Shown: positions 8,770 through 15,751 of the stretch, piece by piece
Position numbering within the stretch: position 1 is the first letter of the stretch
How the letters are laid out: each line of letters begins with the position of its first letter
Translations under genes and position numbers: made by a program
The notes under the pieces: model-generated
The model's database searches: none
What the model saw: the letters and a program-made list of their open reading frames with translations, nothing else
What the model was told of the DNA's origin: nothing
DNA from: Bacillus thermotolerans
GTDB lineage: Bacteria > Bacillota > Bacilli > Bacillales > Domibacillaceae
Assembly: GCF_000812025.2 (NCBI RefSeq)
Contig: NZ_JWJE02000008.1
Span: 60,257 to 124,256 of the forward strand
Length of the DNA stretch: 64,000 bases
Direction of reading: 5' to 3'

Positions 8770-9552
8770 TTAAATATATGGAACAGTCGTAGAAGCCGGT
8801 TTGCCTCCAAGCGTCCCTAACAAGTCAAGGCCTACTTCTCTCGCCGTAATCAGCGCTTGGCGGACAGCTCCTGAATCACCACTAAATGTTAAAATCACTT
8901 CATTCGTAAAGCTCGTTCCTTTCGCAGGAGAGCTGTAGCTGATGACATCGACATTGGCCGCTTTCACGACCGTGTCAGCCAGCACAATGCCGATTGCAGC
9001 CGGAGCGCCGACAACGAGCCCGAAAGACTTTCCAATCGGCGCGTTAAACGCCTTTTCACACGCGTAGCTTGCGCGCGCTGTATATTGAAATTCCAGGTGG
9101 CCCGCTTCATTCGCATGGACATCCCCAAATGTCCGCTCCAGCTCTTTAAGCGCCACTTCGACCGCACGGCGGGCATCCGCCACATCCTCTGCGCCAAAAA
9201 TAATCAAGCTGCCGTGCCCTGCGCCGCCTTTCGTATCACGCGCCAGCTCCACTGCTAAAATCTCCGTATTCGTCGCTTTCACTGCTTCATCCGCCGCCAT
9301 GATCTGCGGGCCCGCTCCGGTGCGCGCACCTAAAATACCGATTGAACGATATTTTTTATCTAAGTTCATCGCTTCGTGGATACTGTGATCGACATTCGCA
9401 ATGACAAGGCCGATCGAATCGCCAAGACCTGTGCCTACAAATTCCGTTAAGCTGCTGTGCTTCTTCTCTGCCTGCGGCGCTTCCTCCGTCGCCGGAGCAT
9501 CCACTTTTTTAATGACCTCTTCCATAATTTTTTCAATTAATTGCTCTCTCAT
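8770..9552 (-). CDS. pduB: Trimeric tandem-domain shell protein
   Basis: 260 residues with two BMC domains in tandem (roughly 45-150 and 155-255), so three chains make a pseudohexamer. It has A-R-T-G-A-G-P-Q-I-M-A-A-D-E-A and a second-domain G-V-L/I-V-L-A-D-T-V-V-K-A-A-N. The N-terminal ~20 residues (R-E-Q-L-I-E-K-I-M-E-E-V-I-K-K-V) resemble an encapsulation helix; in PduB the N-terminal extension links the enzyme core to the shell. An A-A-linker precedes the first domain. It is the second gene of the operon, 19 bases after pduA. Confidence 0.94.
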   Translation of the reverse strand: MREQLIEKIMEEVIKKVDAPATEEAPQAEKKHSSLTEFVGTGLGDSIGLVIANVDHSIHEAMNLDKKYRSIGILGARTGAGPQIMAADEAVKATNTEILAVELARDTKGGAGHGSLIIFGAEDVADARRAVEVALKELERTFGDVHANEAGHLEFQYTARASYACEKAFNAPIGKSFGLVVGAPAAIGIVLADTVVKAANVDVISYSSPAKGTSFTNEVILTFSGDSGAVRQALITAREVGLDLLGTLGGKPASTTVPYI

Positions 9553-9571
9553 GATTTAACCTTCCTTCCTC

Positions 9572-9856
9572 TTATTCTTGTTCCGCTTTCGGCAAAATGC
9601 TTTCCACTTCCATGTGCGGTCTTGGAATCACATGAATAGATACAACTTCTCCGACTTTTTCTGCGGCCGCAGCCCCTGCATCCGTTGCTGCCTTTACTGC
9701 CCCGACGTCTCCCCGAACCATGACCGTAATAAGGCCCGATCCGATCTTTTGATACCCCATCAGCATTACGTTCGCTGACTTCACCATCGCATCCGCTGCT
9801 TCAATCGCACTCACTAAGCCCTTCGTTTCGACCATTCCCAACGCTTCTTTCACCAT
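9572..9856 (-). CDS. pduA: Hexameric microcompartment shell protein, first gene of the pdu operon
   Basis: 94 residues, one BMC domain with A-L-G-M-V-E-T-K-G, the pore loop K-I-G-S-G-L-I-T and V-I-P-R-P-H. PduA hexamers form shell facets and pass propanediol. RBS AGGAGG lies 8 bases before the ATG. It is the promoter-proximal gene; a cre site lies ~80 bases upstream and the regulator genes beyond that run in the same direction but end in a terminator. Close paralogue at 2662-2946. Confidence 0.96.
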   Translation of the reverse strand: MVKEALGMVETKGLVSAIEAADAMVKSANVMLMGYQKIGSGLITVMVRGDVGAVKAATDAGAAAAEKVGEVVSIHVIPRPHMEVESILPKAEQE

Positions 9857-10136
9857 GCTGAATGCCTCCTAACAATCATTTTTTCTATCAATATTTCAGA
9901 GATGGATAAGAGATCGATGCCCTCATTCATTCTTTGATAACGCTTACACTCACTATATCGAAACGTTCGCTGATCTCTGCGATAGGTTCTTGTTCTTTGA
10001 GGGTAAATAATTGAAATATTCAGAAATAATTTTGCATTGCTCTTCTAAACATCAGGATCAATTCCGAAAAAAGATACTATTTTGCTGTGAGAGGGTAAAT
10101 TTTTGTCCTCTTTCACTCATCGAGATAATAAAAAAT
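9857..10136 (-). other. pdu operon leader and promoter region
   Basis: This AT-rich gap between the regulator terminator and pduA holds the cre site and the possible -10 at 9952-9957. No cobalamin-riboswitch B12 box, long hairpin or small gene was seen. The AraC-type regulator 10178-11260 presumably binds here, but no convincing repeated operator could be picked out. Confidence 0.5.
9935..9948. promoter_or_regulatory. CcpA cre site in the pdu promoter region
   Basis: On the minus strand the sequence is TGTAAGCGTTATCA, a full match to the catabolite-responsive element consensus TGWAARCGYTWWCA. It lies 79 bases upstream of the pduA start and just downstream of a possible -10 (TATAGT on the minus strand, 9952-9957), a position where CcpA usually represses. 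No good -35 hexamer is visible, as expected for a promoter that needs an activator. Together these suggest induction by the PocR/AraC system and glucose repression. Confidence 0.82.
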
Positions 10137-10171
10137 AAAACCTTTCATCCTGCGATTAGACAAAAGGTTTT
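10137..10171 (-). terminator. Rho-independent terminator after the pdu regulator genes
   Basis: A 9-bp stem (AAAACCTTT pairing with AAAGGTTTT, ~17-base loop) is followed on the minus strand by a T-rich tract covering about 10120-10137. It lies 7 bases beyond the response-regulator stop and separates regulator transcription from the pdu operon. Confidence 0.7.
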
Positions 10172-10177
10172 GTTCAC

Positions 10178-11260
10178 TTATATAAACCATCTTCCATTTT
10201 GAATGGGATGGTGCTTTTTAAGGATTTCCGCTTCATGCTTTTCTTTTTCCTTCGCCTTTCTAAAATCCGACGGCGTCATGCCGGTGATCTTTTTAAATAC
10301 CTTGCTGAAATAGTTGGCTTCCTGATAGTTTAATTCCAGGGCGATGTTTAAGATCGGCATATCCGTCGATTGAAGAAGCTCCTTCGCCTTCTCCATTTTC
10401 CTCTCGGTCACGTAGCTCACGAAGTTGACATCCAGTTCCTTCTTAAACAGCTTGCTCAAATAAAACGGGCTTAAGTGGACATGTTCTGCTACTTCCTCAA
10501 GCGTCACGCCTTCATGGAAGTGCTCATCAATATAATTGATTGCTGCTTGAATCTCTTTCTTCCCATGTATAGATTTATGCTCGATGATTTCTTGAAACAG
10601 CTCTTCTAAAAGGCTGATCAATGTGTTTTCGATTGTATGCTTATCGATGTATCCTGCTTTTTCCGCCCAATCGACCTTTTTGTTTGTGAATAACCCTTTT
10701 TCATAAGAGAGCCGCTCAAGATTTTTCGCCAGCATTCCTGCCAGCGAACGCAGGCGGTGGATGTCATGGCCAAAGGACGAAACCATCAGCTGCGTAAGCT
10801 TTCTTAATTCGTCCTTTGACTGTTTAAAATCGTTTTGGAACACGCTGACTGTAAACTCGCCTACCGCTTCCTCCAGCTTCTTACCGCTGATGCTATGTAC
10901 GGATACATGACGGCTCACGTTCTCCATAATCTCTTGCTGGCTGATCGGTTTTCGAATGAAGCCATCTGCCTTCATTTTCACGATCTCATTCTTAGGAAGA
11001 AAGGAATCAAAGCCGGTTAACAGCACAATACGGTTCTTCTGACGGTTACTTTTCGTATAATTTATTAAATTCTGAATATTTTTGCGTGGCGTATCGATGT
11101 TAAGGAAAACGATATCCGGATCGCGGACATCGATTAAGGCTAATGCTTCTTCGTTCGAAGCGGCTTCGCCAATGACCGTCATGCCTTCACATTGACCTAA
11201 CACACATTTTAACGCTTCTCTCATTAATACTTCATCATCTATTAACAGTACTTTATGCAT
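10178..11260 (-). CDS. AraC-type response regulator whose receiver lacks the phosphoacceptor Asp
   Basis: 360 residues, YesN-like layout: receiver domain 1-~120, helical linker, AraC-type double helix-turn-helix ~245-345 (Y-I-D-E-H-F-H-E-G-V-T-L-E-E-V-A; S-P-F-Y-L-S-K-L-F-K; N-Y-Q-E-A-N-Y-F-S-K-V-F-K). In the receiver D8, D9, the conserved T and K of K-P-I are kept, but the phosphorylation site reads F-L-N-I-D-T-P: residue 54 is Asn (AAC at 11099-11101) where Asp is expected. It may therefore work without classical phosphotransfer, or Asp56 may substitute. It lies 10 bases after the sensor gene and upstream of pdu, so it is the likely pdu activator. Confidence 0.85.
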   Translation of the reverse strand: MHKVLLIDDEVLMREALKCVLGQCEGMTVIGEAASNEEALALIDVRDPDIVFLNIDTPRKNIQNLINYTKSNRQKNRIVLLTGFDSFLPKNEIVKMKADGFIRKPISQQEIMENVSRHVSVHSISGKKLEEAVGEFTVSVFQNDFKQSKDELRKLTQLMVSSFGHDIHRLRSLAGMLAKNLERLSYEKGLFTNKKVDWAEKAGYIDKHTIENTLISLLEELFQEIIEHKSIHGKKEIQAAINYIDEHFHEGVTLEEVAEHVHLSPFYLSKLFKKELDVNFVSYVTERKMEKAKELLQSTDMPILNIALELNYQEANYFSKVFKKITGMTPSDFRKAKEKEKHEAEILKKHHPIQNGRWFI

Positions 11261-11270
11261 GATACCGATC

Positions 11271-12422
11271 CTACCTCCCGCTCATTGGAATGCTCACCTT
11301 CACCGCTGTCCCTCCTTCTGGTCTTGAGTGGCCTGCCAGCGGATACGCTTGTCCATCATGTGCGGCCTCAAGGACATGAGTGGGCTGCTCATTCGAGACA
11401 TTCATTCCTTCACTGGATACTTCCAGGTGAAAGTCATTCCCCGCCTGATATCCAGTAATCAGGATCGTTCCCTTCCCTGCTTTTGGCTCTATTCCGTTCT
11501 GAACGGCTTCATTCACAATCGAATAGAGCGTGCCAGACGGAATGGAAATCGACCGGTCTTCTTCGCGGATGTCCGTTAGAACCTGCAGCCTTCCATTAAA
11601 TCTCAGATTCTGTAAGCGGACATACTGCTCTATATAATGCAGCTCCTCCTTCAAGGGGACAAATTCATCTTTATTGGTGATCATATACCTGATCATCTCA
11701 GCAAGGGTGAGTATCGTATCTTGTGTTTGCGGTGCCTTTTCTATGATGGCTAAACAGGATAGTGTATTCATCGCAGTCAATAAAAAGTGAGGGTCTATCA
11801 GTGGATGTGATGATTCATTCTGCTTTTCTGTTAAGGCTTTTTTCAAATCGGCCTGCACTTTCAGCTGGTTAATAATCTGCTCATTTTTCGCATTCAGTTC
11901 TTCCTGCATGAAATGCATCATGTCTTTTTCAAACATGTTGTTGATAACGTAAAACATCATCTCCGCAGCGGCATTTATTTTTTCATACGGAATGGCGGGA
12001 ATGTTGGCATAGGCCCGCTCGATCTCCTTATGTCCCTCCCAGGAAGAGCGGTCATTAGTGATCGAAGTCAGCTTACTATCGTCATGTTCAGGCAGCTTCA
12101 CCTGCCCCGCAAGCACGGAGCCTACGAGCTGGCCCTTCACAATGATCGGAATAGCGAAATCAACTAACCCCGTATGGCAATGATACACATGAGGCTTTTC
12201 CTTTCTGGCTGCTTCCAGCCCGCCGAACGCATCACACTTCAGGCAGGAATCCACCAGCTGGGGCTCTTGGCGCACAAGGCGGCAAAAAGGAGAAAAATTG
12301 CTATAGTCCGTAATAGGATTCCCCCGAAAATCTACCGTCACAGCAGCGAATCCAGTGGCTTTTGCAAAAGTATCCTGTACCTTCTGCAGGAACTCAATAT
12401 CAATGATTTCTTGCAAATTCAT
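11271..12422 (-). CDS. PocR-domain sensor protein with degenerate LytS-type kinase
   Basis: 383 residues. Residues 1-~165 are a PocR sensory domain with cysteines 47, 60, 63 and 82 (F-C-R-L-V, S-C-L-K-C-D, Y-H-C-H-T-G-L); PocR domains are linked to sensing propanediol or related short polyols. A coiled coil (~165-200) leads to a His-kinase domain with L-I-D-P-H-F-L-L, His212 being the usual phosphoacceptor. The ATPase part looks broken: the N-box reads V-N-E-A-V (Glu-Asn order reversed), the G1 box is S-S-E-G-M instead of D-x-G-x-G, and no G-x-G-L box is seen. It has no membrane segment. It may act as a ligand-binding partner of the response regulator rather than a kinase (inference). Confidence 0.82.
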   Translation of the reverse strand: MNLQEIIDIEFLQKVQDTFAKATGFAAVTVDFRGNPITDYSNFSPFCRLVRQEPQLVDSCLKCDAFGGLEAARKEKPHVYHCHTGLVDFAIPIIVKGQLVGSVLAGQVKLPEHDDSKLTSITNDRSSWEGHKEIERAYANIPAIPYEKINAAAEMMFYVINNMFEKDMMHFMQEELNAKNEQIINQLKVQADLKKALTEKQNESSHPLIDPHFLLTAMNTLSCLAIIEKAPQTQDTILTLAEMIRYMITNKDEFVPLKEELHYIEQYVRLQNLRFNGRLQVLTDIREEDRSISIPSGTLYSIVNEAVQNGIEPKAGKGTILITGYQAGNDFHLEVSSEGMNVSNEQPTHVLEAAHDGQAYPLAGHSRPEGGTAVKVSIPMSGR

Positions 12423-12539
12423 CAGGGCATCAGCTCGCTTACTATTGATAGTTTACTTTTATTATAGACGATGCCCCCTCCTCACAACAATCCATACGAG
12501 AACCTTTTTCAATAAAATTTAGAATTTTCTTTTAAATGT

Positions 12540-12773
12540 ATGGTCTTGCTAGAAAATAAACTTCCTTCTAAGTATATAGAGGCAGTGAATAATAAGAGGC
12601 CCTCCATAGCAGAGCCTGTTTATTCTATTAATCTAGTGTTCGGTCCCATTTATTCTCACATGCGCATCAAAAAGAAAAAGTGGCTGTCGCCCGCAGTACA
12701 GGGTTTTGCGAAGCTTGTTTTGCAGTCGATTGGTGAAGCAGATGAAGAAATGACCGCTTCAACTGCCTATTAA
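12540..12773 (+). pseudogene. Possible C-terminal remnant of a LysR-type regulator
   Basis: A 77-codon open frame ends in K-K-K-W-L-S-P-A-V-Q-G-F-A-K-L-V, which resembles the C-terminus of LysR-family effector domains (R-x-x-x-L-S-P-A-x-x-x-F). There is no upstream DNA-binding domain and no good RBS. It sits in a decayed-looking gap beside a repeat fragment. This is a motif-level judgement only, and chance resemblance is possible. Confidence 0.3.
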
Positions 12774-12851
12774 AATTTACGAAAACGGCTTTCGAGAAAT
12801 AAGCGACACCCCCTCTCCTAGGCTGTGTCTGGCTGCCAGGCTATCCACTCT

Positions 12852-12895
12852 TGTTGATCGAAATGGAAAGCGAAGCGCCTGCCATGGAAATCAAC
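12852..12895. repeat. Shortened copy of the Bacillus-type palindromic repeat
   Basis: This 44-bp stretch runs from TGTTGATCGAAATGG to CATGGAAATCAAC and contains AAAGCGAAGCG. In inverse orientation it matches both ends of the 130-bp repeat at 47054-47183 while lacking the middle ~85 bp. Similarity continues into the flank: TTACAGGCGAAATAAAAAG at 12902-12920 matches the inverted flank of the other copy. Confidence 0.65.
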
Positions 12896-12923
12896 CTCTC
12901 ATTTACAGGCGAAATAAAAAGCA

Positions 12924-12956
12924 AAGAACACAGCCCTTGAGGGAAACTGTGTTCTT
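12924..12956 (-). terminator. Terminator of the SDR-to-repressor (acyl-CoA mutase) operon
   Basis: A perfect 10-bp stem, AAGAACACAG with CTGTGTTCTT, encloses a 13-base loop and is followed on the minus strand by TTTGCTTTTTATT. It lies 18 bases past the stop of the SDR gene, the last gene of this cluster. Confidence 0.85.
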
Positions 12957-12974
12957 CGTTTTCATCATTCAATT

Positions 12975-13712
12975 CTACACCACCAGCCCGCCATCAACGC
13001 TCAAAATCGTCCCATTAATATAGCTGGCTTCATCCGACGCCAGAAATAAATAAGCGGACGCAATATCCTCCGGCTTGCCGAGCTTGCGGAGCGGTGTTTT
13101 GCTTTCCATCATGTCCAGTATTTTTTGCGGCACTTTGGCGGTCATGTCCGTCACGATAAAGCCGGGAGCTACCGCATTGACCCGGATGCCTTTAGGGCCA
13201 AATTCCTTCGCCCAGCTTTTCGTCAGTCCAATCACGCCCGCTTTCGTGGCAGCATAGTTCGTCTGGCCAATATTTCCGTGGATGCCGACGACGGACGAAG
13301 CGTTCAGAATCACGCCGCTTCCCTGCTCAAGCATGGCCGGAGCTACCGCTTTTGTGCACTTAAATACTCCGCTTAAGTTCACGGAAATGACCTTCTCCCA
13401 CGACTCTTCATCCATCTTCGTCAGCAAGCCGTCAATGGTGATCCCGGCATTATTGATCAATACATCTATTCTTCCGTACGTATCCATCGTGTCCGCCACC
13501 ATTTGTTCAACCTGCTTCGTATCCGACACATCTGCCGCTGTAAACGAGATGTGCCCGTATTCCCTTAATTCACTCACTGTCTGTTCGCCCGCTTCGGCGT
13601 TAAAGTCACTAATGACCACTTTGGCCCCTTCCTGCAAAAATTTCCTGGCAGTGACCTTGCCGATCCCGTTGGCTCCGCCCGTAATTAGAGCTGTTTTTCC
13701 TTCGAGTCTCAT
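12975..13712 (-). CDS. Short-chain dehydrogenase/reductase, FabG/acetoacetyl-CoA-reductase type
   Basis: 245 residues. A classical SDR: cofactor loop T-G-G-A-N-G-I-G (~11-18), N-N-A-G-I, catalytic S (N-A-S-S-V-V-G) and Y-A-A-T-K with Y~150/K~154, and the late N-A-V-A-P-G-F-I. Such enzymes oxidise or reduce 3-hydroxyacyl thioesters with NAD(P). The ATG at 13712 with AGGAGG 5 bases upstream is chosen over an in-frame ATG 30 bases earlier. As last gene of the mutase cluster it may oxidise a hydroxyacyl-CoA made by, or feeding, the mutase; the substrate is not shown by sequence. Confidence 0.85.
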   Translation of the reverse strand: MRLEGKTALITGGANGIGKVTARKFLQEGAKVVISDFNAEAGEQTVSELREYGHISFTAADVSDTKQVEQMVADTMDTYGRIDVLINNAGITIDGLLTKMDEESWEKVISVNLSGVFKCTKAVAPAMLEQGSGVILNASSVVGIHGNIGQTNYAATKAGVIGLTKSWAKEFGPKGIRVNAVAPGFIVTDMTAKVPQKILDMMESKTPLRKLGKPEDIASAYLFLASDEASYINGTILSVDGGLVV

Positions 13713-13819
13713 AAAATCCTCCTCACTGATTGGCTTCCTCATGAATAGAGAAGCCGCGCCCTCTATTCATTTGCACGACTTCTCTTTGTATTCTCGATTG
13801 TGTACGCCATTTCCCCCTA

Positions 13820-15211
13820 TTAACTTCTAAAATTGCGCTCATCCATCACTCGCTTCGCCTTAAATTGGGTTCTTTCCAGCGTACCCAGCGGCTGCAAATC
13901 AATCTTAAAGCTGACACCTGTTTCCCTCTTTAGTTCTCGGGAAATTTGGTCCCTTAATTCCTGTTCCTCTCTCGTCCCCAGCGTTTCGCATCGCACAGTC
14001 ACCTCATCCATGATATGCTCACGGGTGACGACCATCACAAATTCCTCACTGAGCCCATCGATTCGCCGGATCACGTTTTCTATGAGACTAGCATATACAT
14101 TGACTCCTCGAACCGTTACCATGTCATCGATTCGCCCGTAAATGCCTTTTGGCAAACGCGGGTATACACGGCCGCAAGGACAAGGCTCGTCGGTCCATGT
14201 CGTTAAATCTCCTGACCAGTAGCGGATGACTGGCTGGGATGTTCGTTCTAAAGGCGTATACACAGGCACTCCTTCTTCGCCATAGGGGACAAGCTTCTTG
14301 CTGTGCTGGTCGACTACCTCTGTATACACCACATCCTGCCACAGGTGCACTCCTTGGCGATGCTCACATTCCGTATTGCTCATCCATGGCGTCACTTCCG
14401 CCATCGTGCCTGAATCAATACAAATGCCGCCAAACGCGTCTTCAATTTTTTTCTTCGTTGAAGGAACGCCCGCTCCCGGCTCACCAGAGAAGAATAAAAT
14501 TCTAAAGCCGAATTCCTTTGGATCTACTCCTAGTTCCTTTGCCTTTTCTGCTAAATACAAGGCATAGGACGGCGTGCCGTAGAAGACCGTCGGCTTGATT
14601 TCCTTTAACCAGGACACGGCTTTCTCCGTTTGCCCCGGCTGTCCTGCACCAAACGGGAAGGTTTTGGCGCCCAGCCTTTCCGCTCCGATCAGTGCCCCCC
14701 AGCTGCCGATATATAAGCTGAGCGGCGAGGCAATAAATACGAGATCGCTAGGCCGCATGCCAAAGCTCCACATGATGCGCGCGTGCTGGTGGGCAATTCG
14801 TTCCCAATCCTCCTTCCCGAAGGAAAACACAGTCGGCTTGCCGGTCGTGCCCGAGGTTCCCTGGATGCGATGAACCTCTGAAGGCGGGACGCACACATTG
14901 GAACCAAACGGTCCGTACTCTTCCAAATCCTCTCTAATTTCCGCTTTTGTAGTGATAGGCACTTGTTCGAAGTCTTTTAAACTCTTAACATCGTTTGGAT
15001 GAAACCCAGCCTTCCCCCATTTCCTTTGATAGAACCCTGACTTTTCATACGCATACTGCATCACATTTTTGAGCTTAAAAAAGATCAGTTCGTCTAAATC
15101 CTCTTTTGAAGCTGTTTCAATCTCCGGGTACCAGTATGTCTGGTCGTGATCCGGTAAATAATCGAGCTCATATTTGGGCGGCCATTGCTGCAACAGTGAC
15201 GTCTTCATCAT
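13820..15211 (-). CDS. Acyl-CoA ligase of the phenylacetate-CoA ligase (PaaK) family
   Basis: 463 residues, close to PaaK length. ATP-binding P-loop T-S-G-T-T-G-K-P (~120-127), adenylation motif Y-W-S-G-D-L-T (~328-334), C-P-C-G-R (~342-346), and hinge G-R-I-D-D-M-V-T-V-R-G-V-N-V-Y. It would activate a carboxylic acid to its CoA ester with ATP giving AMP and PPi. Because the next genes encode an acyl-CoA mutase rather than a phenylacetate epoxidase, the substrate is more likely an aliphatic or branched acid taken up by the ACS transporter (inference). RBS GGAGGAGG precedes the ATG. Confidence 0.85.
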   Translation of the reverse strand: MMKTSLLQQWPPKYELDYLPDHDQTYWYPEIETASKEDLDELIFFKLKNVMQYAYEKSGFYQRKWGKAGFHPNDVKSLKDFEQVPITTKAEIREDLEEYGPFGSNVCVPPSEVHRIQGTSGTTGKPTVFSFGKEDWERIAHQHARIMWSFGMRPSDLVFIASPLSLYIGSWGALIGAERLGAKTFPFGAGQPGQTEKAVSWLKEIKPTVFYGTPSYALYLAEKAKELGVDPKEFGFRILFFSGEPGAGVPSTKKKIEDAFGGICIDSGTMAEVTPWMSNTECEHRQGVHLWQDVVYTEVVDQHSKKLVPYGEEGVPVYTPLERTSQPVIRYWSGDLTTWTDEPCPCGRVYPRLPKGIYGRIDDMVTVRGVNVYASLIENVIRRIDGLSEEFVMVVTREHIMDEVTVRCETLGTREEQELRDQISRELKRETGVSFKIDLQPLGTLERTQFKAKRVMDERNFRS

Positions 15212-15274
15212 ACGGATTTCCTCCTCCTATTTAAAAGCTTCTATTCGTAAGATCAGTGTATATCTGTTTTTTAT

Positions 15275-15308
15275 GAACAGTGATGAGAGGGACCCCTCAT
15301 CACTGTTC
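15275..15308. other. Perfect intercistronic hairpin between mutase small subunit and CoA ligase genes
   Basis: GAACAGTGATGAG pairs with CTCATCACTGTTC around a short loop. No U-tract follows on the minus strand (A-rich instead), so it is unlikely to be an efficient terminator for this operon. It could stabilise or process mRNA. Confidence 0.55.
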
Positions 15309-15314
15309 CGGCAT

Positions 15315-15707
15315 TTAGGCGATCGTGTTTTTGACGTGTGAACGAATGAAGTCAGCGATGCTTTCAATTCTCGTTTCAGGACCAAACACCTCAGCAATTC
15401 CCGCTTCTTTAAGGGCAGGAATATCATCCTCAGGAATGACTCCGCCCATAATAATCAGAGCATCCACCCCTTTTTCGCGGGCAATTTGAACAACCTTTGG
15501 CCCTAGTGTTAAATGGTTGCCGCCGAGAGTACTTAAGCCGATGACGTCCGCTCCCTCCTGAATGGCCGCATCAACAATCTGTTCCGGGAACTGGTTTCCT
15601 AAATACACAACTTCCATCCCTTCATCTCTCAGCATTCTCGATACGACCAATGCCCCGCGCCAATGAATATCTAGCCCCAATTTAGACATGACGACCTTAA
15701 TTTGCAT
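15315..15707 (-). CDS. Acyl-CoA mutase small subunit, cobalamin-binding
   Basis: 130 residues, a stand-alone B12-binding domain. K-L-G-L-D-I-H-W-R-G supplies the D-x-H-x-x-G lower-ligand motif (His14), S-T-L-G-G-N-H the S-x-L motif and M-G-G-V-I-P the G-G motif. It corresponds to the C-terminal domain of fused methylmalonyl-CoA mutases or to HcmB of 2-hydroxyisobutyryl-CoA mutase. It lies 44 bases after the large-subunit gene. Confidence 0.93.
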   Translation of the reverse strand: MQIKVVMSKLGLDIHWRGALVVSRMLRDEGMEVVYLGNQFPEQIVDAAIQEGADVIGLSTLGGNHLTLGPKVVQIAREKGVDALIIMGGVIPEDDIPALKEAGIAEVFGPETRIESIADFIRSHVKNTIA

Positions 15708-15751
15708 GAAAACGTCCTCCTTCTCTCATTTTGTTCTAACTATTCAGTCAG

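Noticed and set aside
9857..10136. Possible cobalamin riboswitch in the pdu leader
   Set aside because: No B12-box-like sequence or suitable long fold was seen on the minus strand.
15275..15308. Terminator inside the mutase operon
   Set aside because: Perfect stem but no U-tract in the direction of transcription; listed as a hairpin only.
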